Source of the DNA: Stutzerimonas stutzeri
GTDB lineage: Bacteria > Pseudomonadota > Gammaproteobacteria > Pseudomonadales > Pseudomonadaceae
Direction: 5' to 3'
Assembly: GCF_038561965.1 (NCBI RefSeq)
Contig: NZ_CP139348.1
Span: 3,410,001 to 3,474,000, forward strand
DNA: 64,000 nt
A program made the translations under genes and the position numbers. Within the stretch, counting starts at the first letter, position 1. Every line of letters starts with the position of its first letter. The notes under the pieces were generated by a model, which made no database searches, was not told the DNA's origin, and saw only the letters and a list, made by a program, of their open reading frames with translations. Shown in pieces: positions 8,601 through 18,317 of this stretch.

Positions 8601-8712
8601 TGTTAGCCGCCTAAAGCCCGTAACGGGCGATCATTAAACATATAACCCCGAAACCACCAAACACGTCGTCAGCCGAGCCTGGCACGTGACCGCTATCTGA
8701 TGCAGTGCGGCC

Positions 8713-11337
8713 TCAAAGCCCCTGCTCGGCAAACGGGAGAGCCAAGGCCAGTGCTTCGTCCAGCTTCGCCGGCTCGCTACCGCCGCCTTGCGCCATATCC
8801 GGGCGACCGCCGCCTTTTCCGCCCACCGCGGCGGCGGCCTGCTTCATCAGGTCACCGGCTTTCAGGCGAAAGGTCAGATCCTGTGTCACACCAGCGACGA
8901 GCACCACCTTATCGTCCTGAACCCCGCCAAGGAGAATGACGGCACTACCCAGCTTGTTCTTCAGCTGATCGACCAGCGCCAGCAATGCTTTGCCGTCCAG
9001 ACCATCCTGGCGCGCCGCAAGCACCCGCACGCCCTTGACCTCGATCGCGGAACCCGCCAGGTCGTTGCCCGCTGCGCTGGCCGCCTTCGCCTTGAGCTGC
9101 TCGAGTTCCTTTTCCAGCTGACGGTTGCGCTCGAGGATGCCGCCTAGCTTGTCCAGCAGATTGTCGCGACTGCCCTTGACCAGGTTCGCGGCCTCTTTCA
9201 GCTGCTCCTCGGCAGCATTCAGGTAGGCCAGCGCCGGCGCTCCGGTAACCGCCTCGATACGACGCACACCAGCAGCCACGCCGCCTTCACTGGTGATTTT
9301 GAACAGACCGATGTCACCGGTGCGGTTCACATGGGTGCCGCCACACAGCTCCACCGAAAAGCCGCCGCCCATGGTCAGAACCCGTACCGAATCGCCGTAC
9401 TTCTCGCCAAACAGCGCCATCGCGCCCTTGCCCTTGGCGGTATCAATGTCGGTTTCCTCGATTTCTACCGCGGAATTGCGGCGAATCTCGGCGTTTACCC
9501 GATCCTCCAGCGCGCGGAGCTGCTCGGGTTTGATCGCCTCAAAATGACTGAAGTCGAAGCGTAGACGCTGACTGTCCACCAGCGAGCCCTTCTGACTTAC
9601 GTGCTCGCCGAGAATTTCTCGCAGCGCCGCATGCAACAGGTGGGTCGCCGAATGGTTGAGCGCAGTAGCCTGGCGTACTGACGCGTCGACCGTAGCCTCG
9701 ACATCTGTACCTACGCGCAGCGTGCCGCTGTCGACGATGCCGTGATGCAGGAACGCGCTGCCAGCCTTGCTGGTATCGCGGACGTCGAAACGCAGCCCTT
9801 GAGCCTGGAGGTAACCGCAGTCACCGGTCTGGCCGCCAGATTCGGCGTAGAACGGCGTCTGATCGAGCACCACGACGCCCTCTTCCCCGGCGCTCAGGCT
9901 GTCGACCACCATGCCTTCCTTGAACAGCGCCAAGACCTTTCCGGTGCCGGACGTACCCTGGTAGCCGATGAAGCGCGTTTCGCCTTCAACCTTGACCAGG
10001 CTGTTGTAATCCATGCCGAAGGCGCTGGCAGAACGCGCCCGCTCGCGCTGGGCCTGCATTTCGCGCTCGAAGCCATCTTCGTCGAGGGTCAGATTGCGCT
10101 CGCGCGCGATGTCGCCAGTCAGGTCGACCGGAAAGCCGTAGGTGTCGTACAACTTGAACACCACATCGCCGGGGATGACGCTGCCGGTAAGCCCCGCCAG
10201 ATCCTGCTCAAGAATCTTCAGGCCCTGCTCCAGAGTCTTGGCGAACTGCTCTTCCTCGTTTTTCAGCACGCGCTCGATATGCGCCTGCTGCTGCTTGAGC
10301 TCGGGGAACGCATCGCCCATCTCCGCGACCAGCGCGGCAACGATACGGTGAAAGAAGCTGCCCTTGGCGCCCAGCTTGTTGCCGTGGCGGCAGGCGCGGC
10401 GAATGATGCGACGCAGCACGTAACCCCGGCCTTCGTTGGACGGGGTAACGCCATCGGCGATCAGAAAGCCACAAGAGCGGATATGGTCAGCAACGACCTT
10501 CAGCGAAGCCTGGCCTTCGTTGGCGCAGCCGATGGCATCCGCCGCGGCGTTGAGCAGGCTCTGGAACAGATCGATTTCGTAGTTGGAGTTGACGTGCTGC
10601 AGCACCGCACTGACGCGCTCCAGGCCCATGCCGGTGTCGACGCTAGGCGCCGGCAGCGGATGCATGACGCCATCAGCGGTGCGATTGAACTGCATGAACA
10701 CGTTGTTCCAGATCTCGATGTAGCGATCACCATCTTCCTCTGGCGAGCCGGGCGGACCGCCCCAGATGTGTTCGCCGTGGTCGAAAAAGATCTCGGTGCA
10801 CGGGCCGCACGGGCCGGTATCGCCCATCGCCCAGAAATTGTCCGACGCGTAAGGGGCGCCCTTGTTGTCGCCGATTCGCACCATGCGCTCGGCTGGCACG
10901 CCGACTTCTTTGGTCCAGATGTCATAGGCCTCGTCGTCGCTGGCGTAGACCGTGACCCAAAGCTTTTCCTTGGGCAAGTTCAGCCACTTCTCGGAGGTCA
11001 GGAACTCCCAGGCATAGGTGATCGCATCGCGCTTGAAATAGTCGCCGAAGCTGAAGTTGCCGAGCATCTCGAAGAAAGTATGGTGCCGCGCGGTATAGCC
11101 GACGTTTTCCAGATCGTTGTGCTTGCCACCCGCGCGGACGCATTTCTGGCTGGTAGTGGCGCGGGTGTAGGCGCGCTTTTCCAGGCCGAGAAAGCAGTCC
11201 TTGAACTGGTTCATACCAGCGTTGGTGAACAGCAGGGTCGGATCGTTCGCCGGAATCAGCGAACTGGAGGCCACGCGCGCGTGGCCCTTCTCTTCGAAGA
11301 AGCGGAGGAAGGCTTCACGGATTTCTGCGCTTTTCAT
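8713..11337 (-). CDS. alaS: Alanyl-tRNA synthetase
   Basis: Charges tRNA-Ala and edits mischarged Ser/Gly (874 aa, the usual length). The class II catalytic core is at the N-terminus (RVASSSLIPANDPTLLFTNA). The editing domain has the Zn-binding motif HSATHLLHAAL with a later CGGTHV. A coiled coil and the C-Ala domain follow (RNRQLEKELEQLKAKAAS, GGGRPDMAQGGG). ATG 11337 gives the family N-terminus MKSAEIREAFLRFFEEKGH; upstream codons in frame are non-homologous. The gene is upstream of lysC and csrA on the same strand. Confidence 0.97.
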   Translation of the reverse strand: MKSAEIREAFLRFFEEKGHARVASSSLIPANDPTLLFTNAGMNQFKDCFLGLEKRAYTRATTSQKCVRAGGKHNDLENVGYTARHHTFFEMLGNFSFGDYFKRDAITYAWEFLTSEKWLNLPKEKLWVTVYASDDEAYDIWTKEVGVPAERMVRIGDNKGAPYASDNFWAMGDTGPCGPCTEIFFDHGEHIWGGPPGSPEEDGDRYIEIWNNVFMQFNRTADGVMHPLPAPSVDTGMGLERVSAVLQHVNSNYEIDLFQSLLNAAADAIGCANEGQASLKVVADHIRSCGFLIADGVTPSNEGRGYVLRRIIRRACRHGNKLGAKGSFFHRIVAALVAEMGDAFPELKQQQAHIERVLKNEEEQFAKTLEQGLKILEQDLAGLTGSVIPGDVVFKLYDTYGFPVDLTGDIARERNLTLDEDGFEREMQAQRERARSASAFGMDYNSLVKVEGETRFIGYQGTSGTGKVLALFKEGMVVDSLSAGEEGVVVLDQTPFYAESGGQTGDCGYLQAQGLRFDVRDTSKAGSAFLHHGIVDSGTLRVGTDVEATVDASVRQATALNHSATHLLHAALREILGEHVSQKGSLVDSQRLRFDFSHFEAIKPEQLRALEDRVNAEIRRNSAVEIEETDIDTAKGKGAMALFGEKYGDSVRVLTMGGGFSVELCGGTHVNRTGDIGLFKITSEGGVAAGVRRIEAVTGAPALAYLNAAEEQLKEAANLVKGSRDNLLDKLGGILERNRQLEKELEQLKAKAASAAGNDLAGSAIEVKGVRVLAARQDGLDGKALLALVDQLKNKLGSAVILLGGVQDDKVVLVAGVTQDLTFRLKAGDLMKQAAAAVGGKGGGRPDMAQGGGSEPAKLDEALALALPFAEQGL

Positions 11338-11508
11338 AGATTTCTTCCAGAGGACTGCGGCCGAACGGCTGCAAAACGACACGGCGAGGCGGGACCACCG
11401 AAGGCCGGTTCGCAACTACCCAAACGGATAGCCGGCAAAGGGCCGCATTATATCGGCCCTGCGCGCCGGGTATAGGGGATAAAGGCGATTGAATCAAGCA
11501 ATTCGACG

Positions 11509-12525
11509 TCAGCCGCGACCCATGTTTTTTGCAAAATCGGCGAACGCTTTCACCACCACCGGCATGTGCTCGTCGTGCAGGTCCATATGCGTGACCAGCC
11601 TCAGCCGCGCCGCAGGCGCCAAGCGAATGCCCCGCTGCGCGCAAAAAGCCGTTAGCGCCGTCGCTTGAGTCCCTACGTCGACGTAGGCCATGTTGGTCTG
11701 CACCGGCTCTACGACAAAGCCCAGCGCTGCCAGCTCGCTGCCCAGCCACTCTGCGCGGCGATGATCGTCGGCCATACGCTCTACGTTGTGCTCCAGCGCG
11801 TAAAGGCCAGCAGCCGCGAGGATCCCGGCCTGGCGCATACCGCCGCCAACCATTTTGCGCAGGCGTCGAGCCTTGGCGATGAACGCATCGCTGCCGCATA
11901 GCACCGAACCGACTGGCGCGCCCAGGCCCTTGGAGAGGCACACCGACACCGTATCGAAATGACGGGTGATTTCGCGCGCATCGCAACCAAGCTTCACTGC
12001 CGCGTTGAACAGCCGCGCACCATCCAGATGCAACGCCAGATCGCGCTGACGCGTGAATTCGCGTGCAGCGGCCAGATAGTCCAGCGGCAACACTTTGCCA
12101 TGCATGGTGTTTTCCAGCGCCAGCAAACGGCTGCGGGCGAAGTGGAAATTGTCCGGCTTGATCGCTGCCTCGACACGCCCTAGATCCAGCGTTCCGTCGG
12201 CTTCCATCTCGATGGGCTGAGGCTGGATCGAGCCAAGCACAGCCGCGCCGCCACCCTCGTACTTATAGGTGTGCGCTTGCTGCCCAACGATGTATTCGTC
12301 GCCACGCTCGCAGTGCGCCATCAGGCCCAGCAGATTGCTCATGGTTCCAGACGGCACGAACATCGCTGCGCTGTAACCGAGATCTCCCGCCAGCTGCCGC
12401 TCGAGGCGGCTCACGGTCGGGTCTTCACCGTAGACATCATCGCCGGTTTCGGCGCGAAGCATCGCTTCGCGCATCCTGGCGGTAGGCTGGGTGACGGTGT
12501 CGCTGCGTAGATCGATGTCATTCAT
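11509..12525 (-). CDS. ltaE: Low-specificity L-threonine aldolase
   Basis: PLP enzyme (338 aa) that cleaves threonine or allo-threonine to glycine and acetaldehyde. The N-terminus IDLRSDTVTQPTARMREAM and the GDDVYGEDPTV segment are family signatures. The PLP Lys lies in SVCLSKGLGAPVGS near residue 200. The fold-type I aminotransferase architecture is complete. It is followed, 180 bases after alaS begins, by the alaS leader region. No operon partner is evident; a short gap separates it from the upstream metallopeptidase-like gene. Confidence 0.92.
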   Translation of the reverse strand: MNDIDLRSDTVTQPTARMREAMLRAETGDDVYGEDPTVSRLERQLAGDLGYSAAMFVPSGTMSNLLGLMAHCERGDEYIVGQQAHTYKYEGGGAAVLGSIQPQPIEMEADGTLDLGRVEAAIKPDNFHFARSRLLALENTMHGKVLPLDYLAAAREFTRQRDLALHLDGARLFNAAVKLGCDAREITRHFDTVSVCLSKGLGAPVGSVLCGSDAFIAKARRLRKMVGGGMRQAGILAAAGLYALEHNVERMADDHRRAEWLGSELAALGFVVEPVQTNMAYVDVGTQATALTAFCAQRGIRLAPAARLRLVTHMDLHDEHMPVVVKAFADFAKNMGRG

Positions 12526-12579
12526 GAAGTCACCTCTGCAAGCAAGCGGATCAGACCAGCAACGAAGTCGACGACGCGA

Positions 12580-13800
12580 TCAGCGCAGCAGACGGGTGTT
12601 GAGCACCTTCGAGCCACCGCCCAACAGCGTTTCGGTCATGGCGATGAAGTCATCGGTGCTGACCACATCCATGCGCATCAATCCACGACTGACATCATCG
12701 AGCGAGTGGCGGCTCTTGCTGCGCTGACGGATCTCCTTGTCCAGGTCCTGCAACAGCAGAACCGCGCGGGCAGTCACCGCCCCGGTGGAATTTTCGGTGC
12801 GCAGACTGTCGACCTTGCGGCTCCATTTGGTCAGATGCTCACGCACCGCCTGGTAGCGATCCTCACTCATGCCACCGGCACGCCGTACCAGCTCGATGGC
12901 GTAGTACTCGGCCAGGCCTTCGCTGATCCAGTCGCTGCGATCGGTGTCCTTGATGCGGCTGAAGACGTGTACCAGCTCGTGTACCAGGGAGCTGGTGCCG
13001 TTCTCGCTTACCAGGGGGCGATCGGCATGCATGTACAAAGAATTGGGCCCGGACAGGCCGCCCCGCCACATCGGGTCACCAGCACCGACGATCAGCAGCT
13101 TCGCCGGGTCGCGCGGGAAAACGTTCTGCACCTGAGGCCAGACGAATGTCAGCATCGTCAGGATATCCATACGGCGCACACCCTCGCCCACTGGCGCGGC
13201 GACGGTCACATCCGTTTCGCCAAGCCTGGCGCGACGGGTACCGAGCTTGCCGGCGAGCATCCAACCGGTCGGGCGGTCGAACAGTCGCTCGCGGTTTTCC
13301 ACGCGAAAGCGGTTCTTACCAATACGCGGCCAGCCGGTTTCAATGCTCTTCCACCCCTCGGGTAATTCAAAGGTGATTCGCGATACCAGCTTCACGCCAT
13401 CCACTTGATCGAGCCGCGCTGGCGGCACCAGATCATCGCCGCGAAATAACGCCCAATCGCTGGTCATCCGCGCATCGAAGCGACCGTTGCTACGAGGATG
13501 GCTAATGCGCACGCGATAGCTGAGGCGAGCCTTGCCTGGAGCGGGTCGCCAGGTTCCCTGCTCCGGTGTTTCCTGCTCCCACTCGCCGTCTGCTTCGAAG
13601 TCGCTGTAGTAGCCCTCGTCACCCAGATTGAACTGCAGGCGACGAACCACCTCGCCTTTCTCCAGAATCAACTGCACCACCGCCTGGTCTTCCTCAGGAA
13701 GAAAACGCACGTGGTAGTCCAGATCCACCGTCTTGGCAGCCTGAGCCTGTGCGCTGGCAAAAAGAATTAGAGCAAACAGCGACAGCAGTCGAGCGAACAT
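12580..13800 (-). CDS. Secreted gluzincin-like (M61-type) metallopeptidase
   Basis: 406 aa with a Sec signal peptide (MFARLLSLFALILFASAQAQA). An N-terminal beta-rich region is followed by a zinc peptidase domain with HELVHVFSRI (HExxH, near residue 265) and a downstream ISEGLAEYYAIEL that supplies the third, Glu ligand. This HExxH...E arrangement is that of gluzincins such as M61 glycyl aminopeptidases. It probably acts in the periplasm. The substrate is unknown. ATG 13800 is chosen because it begins the signal peptide. Confidence 0.72.
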   Translation of the reverse strand: MFARLLSLFALILFASAQAQAAKTVDLDYHVRFLPEEDQAVVQLILEKGEVVRRLQFNLGDEGYYSDFEADGEWEQETPEQGTWRPAPGKARLSYRVRISHPRSNGRFDARMTSDWALFRGDDLVPPARLDQVDGVKLVSRITFELPEGWKSIETGWPRIGKNRFRVENRERLFDRPTGWMLAGKLGTRRARLGETDVTVAAPVGEGVRRMDILTMLTFVWPQVQNVFPRDPAKLLIVGAGDPMWRGGLSGPNSLYMHADRPLVSENGTSSLVHELVHVFSRIKDTDRSDWISEGLAEYYAIELVRRAGGMSEDRYQAVREHLTKWSRKVDSLRTENSTGAVTARAVLLLQDLDKEIRQRSKSRHSLDDVSRGLMRMDVVSTDDFIAMTETLLGGGSKVLNTRLLR

Positions 13801-13873
13801 CGAAGAGAACTCCAGGGATCGGTAAACGCGAGGGGCGGCGCTGGTCTTGAGACGGTGCGAGCGAGGCTTAGAT

Positions 13874-14323
13874 TCAACCGGCACGGAAAATCAGGTGGTC
13901 TTCCCAATGTTCCTCGGCGACGCTGCCTTCGGCGAGCATCCTGCCCGATTGGGAGATCCGCTCGACATGAACGGCCTCGCGGTCACCGCAGACCAGATGA
14001 TGCCAAAGCGGAAGATCCTTGCGCTCGGCCACCAAACGATAGGCACAGGTCGGCGGCAGCCACTTGAACTGAGCGGCATCGGAGGCGTTCAGCTGAATGC
14101 AGTCCGGCACACTTGCGCGCCGGTTCGGATAGTCGCTGCACTGACAGGTCTTCAGGTCGAGAAGCTTGCAGGCGATGCGTGTGTAATACACGGCACCGTC
14201 TTCCTCGTCCTCGAGCTTTTGCAGGCAGCAGAGGCCGCAACCGTCGCACAGCGACTCCCACTCGACGGGGTCAAGTTCGGCGAGGGTTTTGCGCATCCAG
14301 AAGGGTTCGACTTTGGCCGCCAT
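13874..14323 (-). CDS. ycgN: YcgN-family cysteine-cluster protein (UPF0260)
   Basis: 149 aa. Conserved Cys motifs include LCDGCGLCCLQKLED, RIACKLLD, CQCSDY and VPDCIQL, which suggest a metal or iron-sulfur site (UPF0260/CxxCxxCC family). The biochemical role is not established. It follows ycgL and rnd on the same strand, a cluster conserved in pseudomonads. ATG 14323 (MAAKVEPFW) is preferred over a 19-residue extension. Confidence 0.85.
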   Translation of the reverse strand: MAAKVEPFWMRKTLAELDPVEWESLCDGCGLCCLQKLEDEEDGAVYYTRIACKLLDLKTCQCSDYPNRRASVPDCIQLNASDAAQFKWLPPTCAYRLVAERKDLPLWHHLVCGDREAVHVERISQSGRMLAEGSVAEEHWEDHLIFRAG

Positions 14324-14425
14324 GTGACTGTCACTACCGATAAAACTGGCAAGTCTAGCCACTGCCGGATATCCGGCCAATAGCCGGCAGGCGGACCGGA
14401 CGACACCGGCCCGCTGGGAAGCCGA

Positions 14426-14719
14426 TCACATCGGATCATTACGGCGCAGCAGTTCCTCCGGCAGATGCTCGATGTAGTCATCCTCCGCCGGCGGCATCTG
14501 CAGGTGATAACCCTGGTTCTGGATGTTGGCCAGTACCGTGGCGATATCTTCGCGTGCCAGCTGCCGAGCAGGCGTCAGAACCATTTCGAATGCCAATTGC
14601 GGAGGGCCGAATGCGGCGAGCAACCCCTCAGGCACACGCTTGAGCGCTTCACGCTTTTCCACGTAAAGGTACATACCGTCCTTGCGCGGGCTTTTATAGA
14701 TGGAGCAGATCAACTTCAT
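14426..14719 (-). CDS. ycgL: YcgL-domain protein
   Basis: 97 aa of the YcgL family (small alpha/beta protein of unknown function). Family features are the N-terminus MKLICSIYKSPRKDGMYLYV and a conserved LTPARQLAREDIATVLANI. Its ATG overlaps the rnd stop (ATGA), so it is translationally coupled to RNase D. Confidence 0.9.
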   Translation of the reverse strand: MKLICSIYKSPRKDGMYLYVEKREALKRVPEGLLAAFGPPQLAFEMVLTPARQLAREDIATVLANIQNQGYHLQMPPAEDDYIEHLPEELLRRNDPM

Positions 14720-15840
14720 GATTGTTTTTCCAGAACTTCGAGCAGGGCCTGCCCCATCAGCTCGCGGCGCCAGCCACGCAGCGAATCAGGCAGTTGATAG
14801 GGACCGTCGGGATAGCCAGTTTTGAGCAGCGCTTCGAGCGTTTTCTTGCGCAGCATCAGCTCCGGTGCAATATCCAGCGCCTGCGCTTCGCGCTGACCAA
14901 CCGCACGCAATTTCTTCAGTACTGACGAAACCTCCAGAGGCAATGGTTCCGGCAGCGGTGCCGGCCAGCCCTGCTCGGGCGTTGCCGCCGCCTGGCGGAT
15001 CATCTCCAGCAACGCCTCGCCGTCTTGACGCACGGTACGTGGGTGCATGTCTTCAATGCGCGCGAGCACCACCAGATCACGTGGCTGCGTACGCGCCAGC
15101 GGCCACAGGCTGGCCTCGCGCAGCACGCGATTGCGCGGCTGGTTGCGAATGCGGGCCTGCCGCTCGCGCCAGGCAGACAGCACTTTCAGTACAGCGAGCT
15201 GCTGGGGCTTGAGCCGCCAAGCCTGCTTGACGTCGCGATAGGCCTCGTCCGGGTTGGACTCACGCTGCAGATTGGCCACCAGCTCGGCCCCATCCTCCAG
15301 CACCCAGGCGCGCTTGTCGTCGGACAGCTTCGGCAACAGTGCTTCGTAAAGCTCAGCCAGATGCTGGGCATCCTCGGCGGCGTATTGCACCTGCATATCG
15401 CTCAATGGCCGTTGCAGCCAATCCGAGCGCGTCTCACCCTTGGGTAGTTCGATGCCGAGCACCGCCTGCACCAGCCGTGAATACCCCATGGAAAAGCCAA
15501 TGTTCAGGTAACCAGCCGCCAGCTGGGTATCAAACAGCGGCAGCGGCAGGCTGCCAGTCAGGCGCAGCAGCACTTCGAGATCCTCACTGCAAGCATGCAG
15601 CACCTTCACCACGGCCGGTTCTTGCAATACGCTGGCGAACGCGGACCAATCGCGCACGCTAAGTGGGTCAATCAGATAGGCGCGCCGTCCATCACCGACC
15701 TGCACCAGCCCGGCAATGGGATAGAAGGTATCGACCCTCATGAATTCGGTATCCACCGCCACATAGGGCAGCTGGCGCCATTCGGCGCACAGGCGGGTCA
15801 GATGCTCATCATCCAGAACCCATTGAGTTTCGATGGCCAC
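14716..15840 (-). CDS. rnd: Ribonuclease D
   Basis: 3'-5' exoribonuclease that trims tRNA and other small RNA precursors (374 aa). The DEDD exonuclease domain shows VAVDTEFMRVDTFYPIAGLVQ (Exo I, Asp and Glu), the internal ACSEDLEVL (Exo II) and QYAAEDAQHLAELY (Exo III). An HRDC-type C-terminal domain follows (LSAWRERQARIRNQPRNRVL). GTG 15840 is the start because it has a strong GGAGG ribosome-binding site; the upstream ATG-like codons have none and add unrelated residues. Confidence 0.93.
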   Translation of the reverse strand: MAIETQWVLDDEHLTRLCAEWRQLPYVAVDTEFMRVDTFYPIAGLVQVGDGRRAYLIDPLSVRDWSAFASVLQEPAVVKVLHACSEDLEVLLRLTGSLPLPLFDTQLAAGYLNIGFSMGYSRLVQAVLGIELPKGETRSDWLQRPLSDMQVQYAAEDAQHLAELYEALLPKLSDDKRAWVLEDGAELVANLQRESNPDEAYRDVKQAWRLKPQQLAVLKVLSAWRERQARIRNQPRNRVLREASLWPLARTQPRDLVVLARIEDMHPRTVRQDGEALLEMIRQAAATPEQGWPAPLPEPLPLEVSSVLKKLRAVGQREAQALDIAPELMLRKKTLEALLKTGYPDGPYQLPDSLRGWRRELMGQALLEVLEKQS

Positions 15841-15980
15841 ACGGCCCTCCTTTTCGGCTGACGACCGGCGCGCGGCCGAACGAGGCGCGCAGTATATATC
15901 GAGCACCCTACCGGCCGGGGCATTCATGGCCGGCGCACACGCTGGTAGTGTTGCGCAACAATCCGCTCTGGAGTCGTTCG

Positions 15981-16826
15981 ATGCCACTCGCCCAACTCAT
16001 TACCGCCGCAGAGCTTGCCCAGCGCATGCATGAGCCCGACCTGCTTATCCTCGATTGCCGCTTCGCCCTGGAAGATCCGGCCTATGGCGAACGCAGTTAC
16101 CTAGAGAGCCATATCCCCGGCGCGCGCTTCGCTGACCTGGAAAAGGATCTGTCCGGCCCGGTGGTTCCTGGCGTAACTGGCCGGCATCCACTGCCCGATC
16201 CGCAGCGGTTGCTGACACGTTTGCGGCAATGGGGGCTCGATGAGCACAGCGACCTGGTGCTCTATGACGACGGGCCCGGCGCATTCGCGGCACGGGCGTG
16301 GTGGTTGCTGATGTGGCTGGGTAAACGCGAAGGTATCCACCTGCTCGACGGCGGATTGAAAGCCTGGCAGGAAGCCGGCTTGCCGCAGGACGACGCGATA
16401 CCAGCGGGCAAGCCCGGCAGTTTTTCCGGTACTGCCGACACCAGCATGACCGCGGACGCCAGATGGCTGCAGGAGCATTTGGATAGCGCCGAACTGACAC
16501 TGCTCGACGCTCGCGCACTGCCGCGCTTCCTCGGCGAAGTGGAACCCATCGACCCGGTTGCCGGGCATATTCCCGGCGCGGTATGCGCACCTTTTACCGA
16601 GAATCTGGACGCCAAGAGCCGCTTTCTCTCGCCCGCGCAACTCCATGACAGGTTCGCTCAGCAGCTCGGCGGCAACCCGCCCGAGGCCGCTGTGGCTTAT
16701 TGCGGCTCCGGCGTCACCGCCTGCCACAACCTATTTGCACTGTGCCTGGCCGGTTACCCGCTGGCGAGGCTGTATCCAGGGTCGTGGAGCGAGTGGATAA
16801 CCGACCCGAACCGCCCTCGCGCCTGA
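15981..16826 (+). CDS. sseA: Thiosulfate/3-mercaptopyruvate sulfurtransferase
   Basis: Two rhodanese domains in tandem (281 aa). The first is catalytically silent (LLILDCRFALEDPAYG). The second carries the active-site loop CGSGVTACHN near residue 235; CGSGVT is typical of 3-mercaptopyruvate sulfurtransferases, whereas thiosulfate enzymes usually have CRxGx[R/T]. It transfers sulfane sulfur to thiols or cyanide, and also contains the RFLGEVEPIDPVAGHIPGA region. ATG 15981 follows a CTGGAG ribosome-binding site. Confidence 0.87.
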   Translation: MPLAQLITAAELAQRMHEPDLLILDCRFALEDPAYGERSYLESHIPGARFADLEKDLSGPVVPGVTGRHPLPDPQRLLTRLRQWGLDEHSDLVLYDDGPGAFAARAWWLLMWLGKREGIHLLDGGLKAWQEAGLPQDDAIPAGKPGSFSGTADTSMTADARWLQEHLDSAELTLLDARALPRFLGEVEPIDPVAGHIPGAVCAPFTENLDAKSRFLSPAQLHDRFAQQLGGNPPEAAVAYCGSGVTACHNLFALCLAGYPLARLYPGSWSEWITDPNRPRA

Positions 16827-16838
16827 TACCGAGCACCC

Positions 16839-16858
16839 CGCTGCGCCCATGCGCAGCG
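16839..16858 (+). terminator. Hairpin after sseA
   Basis: A perfect 8-bp stem (16839-16846 with 16851-16858) with a CCAT loop, 13 bases after the stop, without a T run. It may be a partial terminator. Confidence 0.4.
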
Positions 16859-17021
16859 TGGCCAGCCAGTCAGATTGCGCCTGTGTAGTTTTCAGCGAAA
16901 TTACATTTGTTTTCACAACCGTTAGTCGCCATCTTTACGAAAAATTGCAATTCATTGTCTTGCTACCTGTCCGAAAAAGTTGCTAGGTTCCGACCCGCTT
17001 TCATCCCGGAGTAGTAGAACA

Positions 17022-18269
17022 ATGAAAACAACATGGTTGAAGACCGCGCTCGCGGTAGCCGTAGGCGCCTTGTCCACCCAGGCCATGTCGGCCGGTTTTG
17101 CCCTCAATGAACAGAGCATCAGTGGCATGGGCACCTCGTTCGCAGGCCGCTCATCTTCCGCCGACGACGCCACCACCCTCTTTGGCAACCCGGCCGGCAT
17201 GTCTCGCCTCAAGCGCGAAGAAGTCAGCTTCGGTATGGCGGCAATTCATGCGAAGACGGATATTAAAGACGCGAGCAGCGCACCGGTCCCGACCGGAAGT
17301 AACGACGGCGACATGGTCCCGTTTACTGCAGTCCCCATGGGCTATTACGTGAAGCCGCTTGATGATAAATGGGCTGCCGGCGTGGGCATCTACGTACCGT
17401 TCGGCATGATCACCGATTACGAAAACGGCTTTCAGGGTCGCTACTTTGGCGATTACAGCGAAGTACGCGTGATCACCGTACAGCCGACTGTCAGCTATCG
17501 ATTTAACGATAAATTGTCGATCGGCTTCGGCCCTACCTTCAATCGAATCGACGGCGAATTGCAGAGCGCGACCCTTAACGGTGGCCGCGTCAAAGTAAAA
17601 GGCGACGACACTGCAATGGGCTTCAACGCAGGCGTGCTTTACGAATTCAGTCCACAGACACGTATGGGCGTTACCTACCATTCCAAGGTGGAATTCGAGC
17701 TGGAAGGCGACACACAGCTGTCCGGAGCCGGCTTCGGACCCTTCGTCGGCAAATATGACGCCTCGCTCGATCTCACCACCCCTGAGTCCATTGATGTGTC
17801 CGTCACTCACGAGCTGAATGACGACTGGACGCTCTATGCCGGTGCGATGTGGACTCGCTGGAGCCGCTTTGAAGCCATCGTAATTGAGAATGAGGGCATG
17901 CCCTCGCTGCTCCCCTCAACCGTGCAGACAATTGTGGAAGAACAGGACTGGCATGACACTTGGTCCTATGCGATAGGTGCCGCCTACAAGCTGAACCGTA
18001 CCTGGACACTGCGCAGCGGCTTGGCTTTTGATCAAAGTCCAACCAATAACGTGCATCGCTCACCGCGCATTCCTACCGGCGACCGTACTGCCGTCAGCGT
18101 CGGGCTAGCCTGGAACCCTACGGATGATGTGACCGTCGACTTGGCGTACTCCTATCTCTGGGAAGAAGACACTAAGATTCGCCGCGAAAGCCCGACTCGG
18201 GGTACCTACAACGCCACCTATGAAAACAGCGCCCATGGCTTCGGTGCTGCTCTGAGCTACCGCTTCTAA
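17022..18269 (+). CDS. OmpP1/FadL-family outer membrane transporter
   Basis: 415 aa beta-barrel for uptake of hydrophobic compounds such as long-chain fatty acids. The signal peptide (about 24 residues, ending QAMSA) is followed by the FadL N-terminus GFALNEQSISGMGTSFAG and the NPAGMSRL element. The C-terminus ends in the aromatic FGAALSYRF typical of BAM-recognised barrels. The start at 17022 has a CCGGAG ribosome-binding site 7-12 bases upstream. The substrate is unknown; hydrocarbon, fatty acid or aromatic uptake is possible. Confidence 0.86.
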   Translation: MKTTWLKTALAVAVGALSTQAMSAGFALNEQSISGMGTSFAGRSSSADDATTLFGNPAGMSRLKREEVSFGMAAIHAKTDIKDASSAPVPTGSNDGDMVPFTAVPMGYYVKPLDDKWAAGVGIYVPFGMITDYENGFQGRYFGDYSEVRVITVQPTVSYRFNDKLSIGFGPTFNRIDGELQSATLNGGRVKVKGDDTAMGFNAGVLYEFSPQTRMGVTYHSKVEFELEGDTQLSGAGFGPFVGKYDASLDLTTPESIDVSVTHELNDDWTLYAGAMWTRWSRFEAIVIENEGMPSLLPSTVQTIVEEQDWHDTWSYAIGAAYKLNRTWTLRSGLAFDQSPTNNVHRSPRIPTGDRTAVSVGLAWNPTDDVTVDLAYSYLWEEDTKIRRESPTRGTYNATYENSAHGFGAALSYRF

Positions 18270-18288
18270 CGTAGCAATAGACAAAAAA

Positions 18289-18313
18289 AGCCCCGGTTCT
18301 CCGGGGCTTTTTT
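18289..18313. terminator. Bidirectional terminator between the FadL-type gene and the Gpx gene
   Basis: Stem agccccgg/ccggggct with a TTCT loop and A and T tracts on both sides, so it can serve both convergent genes. Confidence 0.9.
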
Positions 18314-18317
18314 CGTT

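Noticed and set aside
9742..11475. A 577-codon plus-strand frame opposite alaS
   Set aside because: A high-GC antisense shadow of alaS, with no family features.
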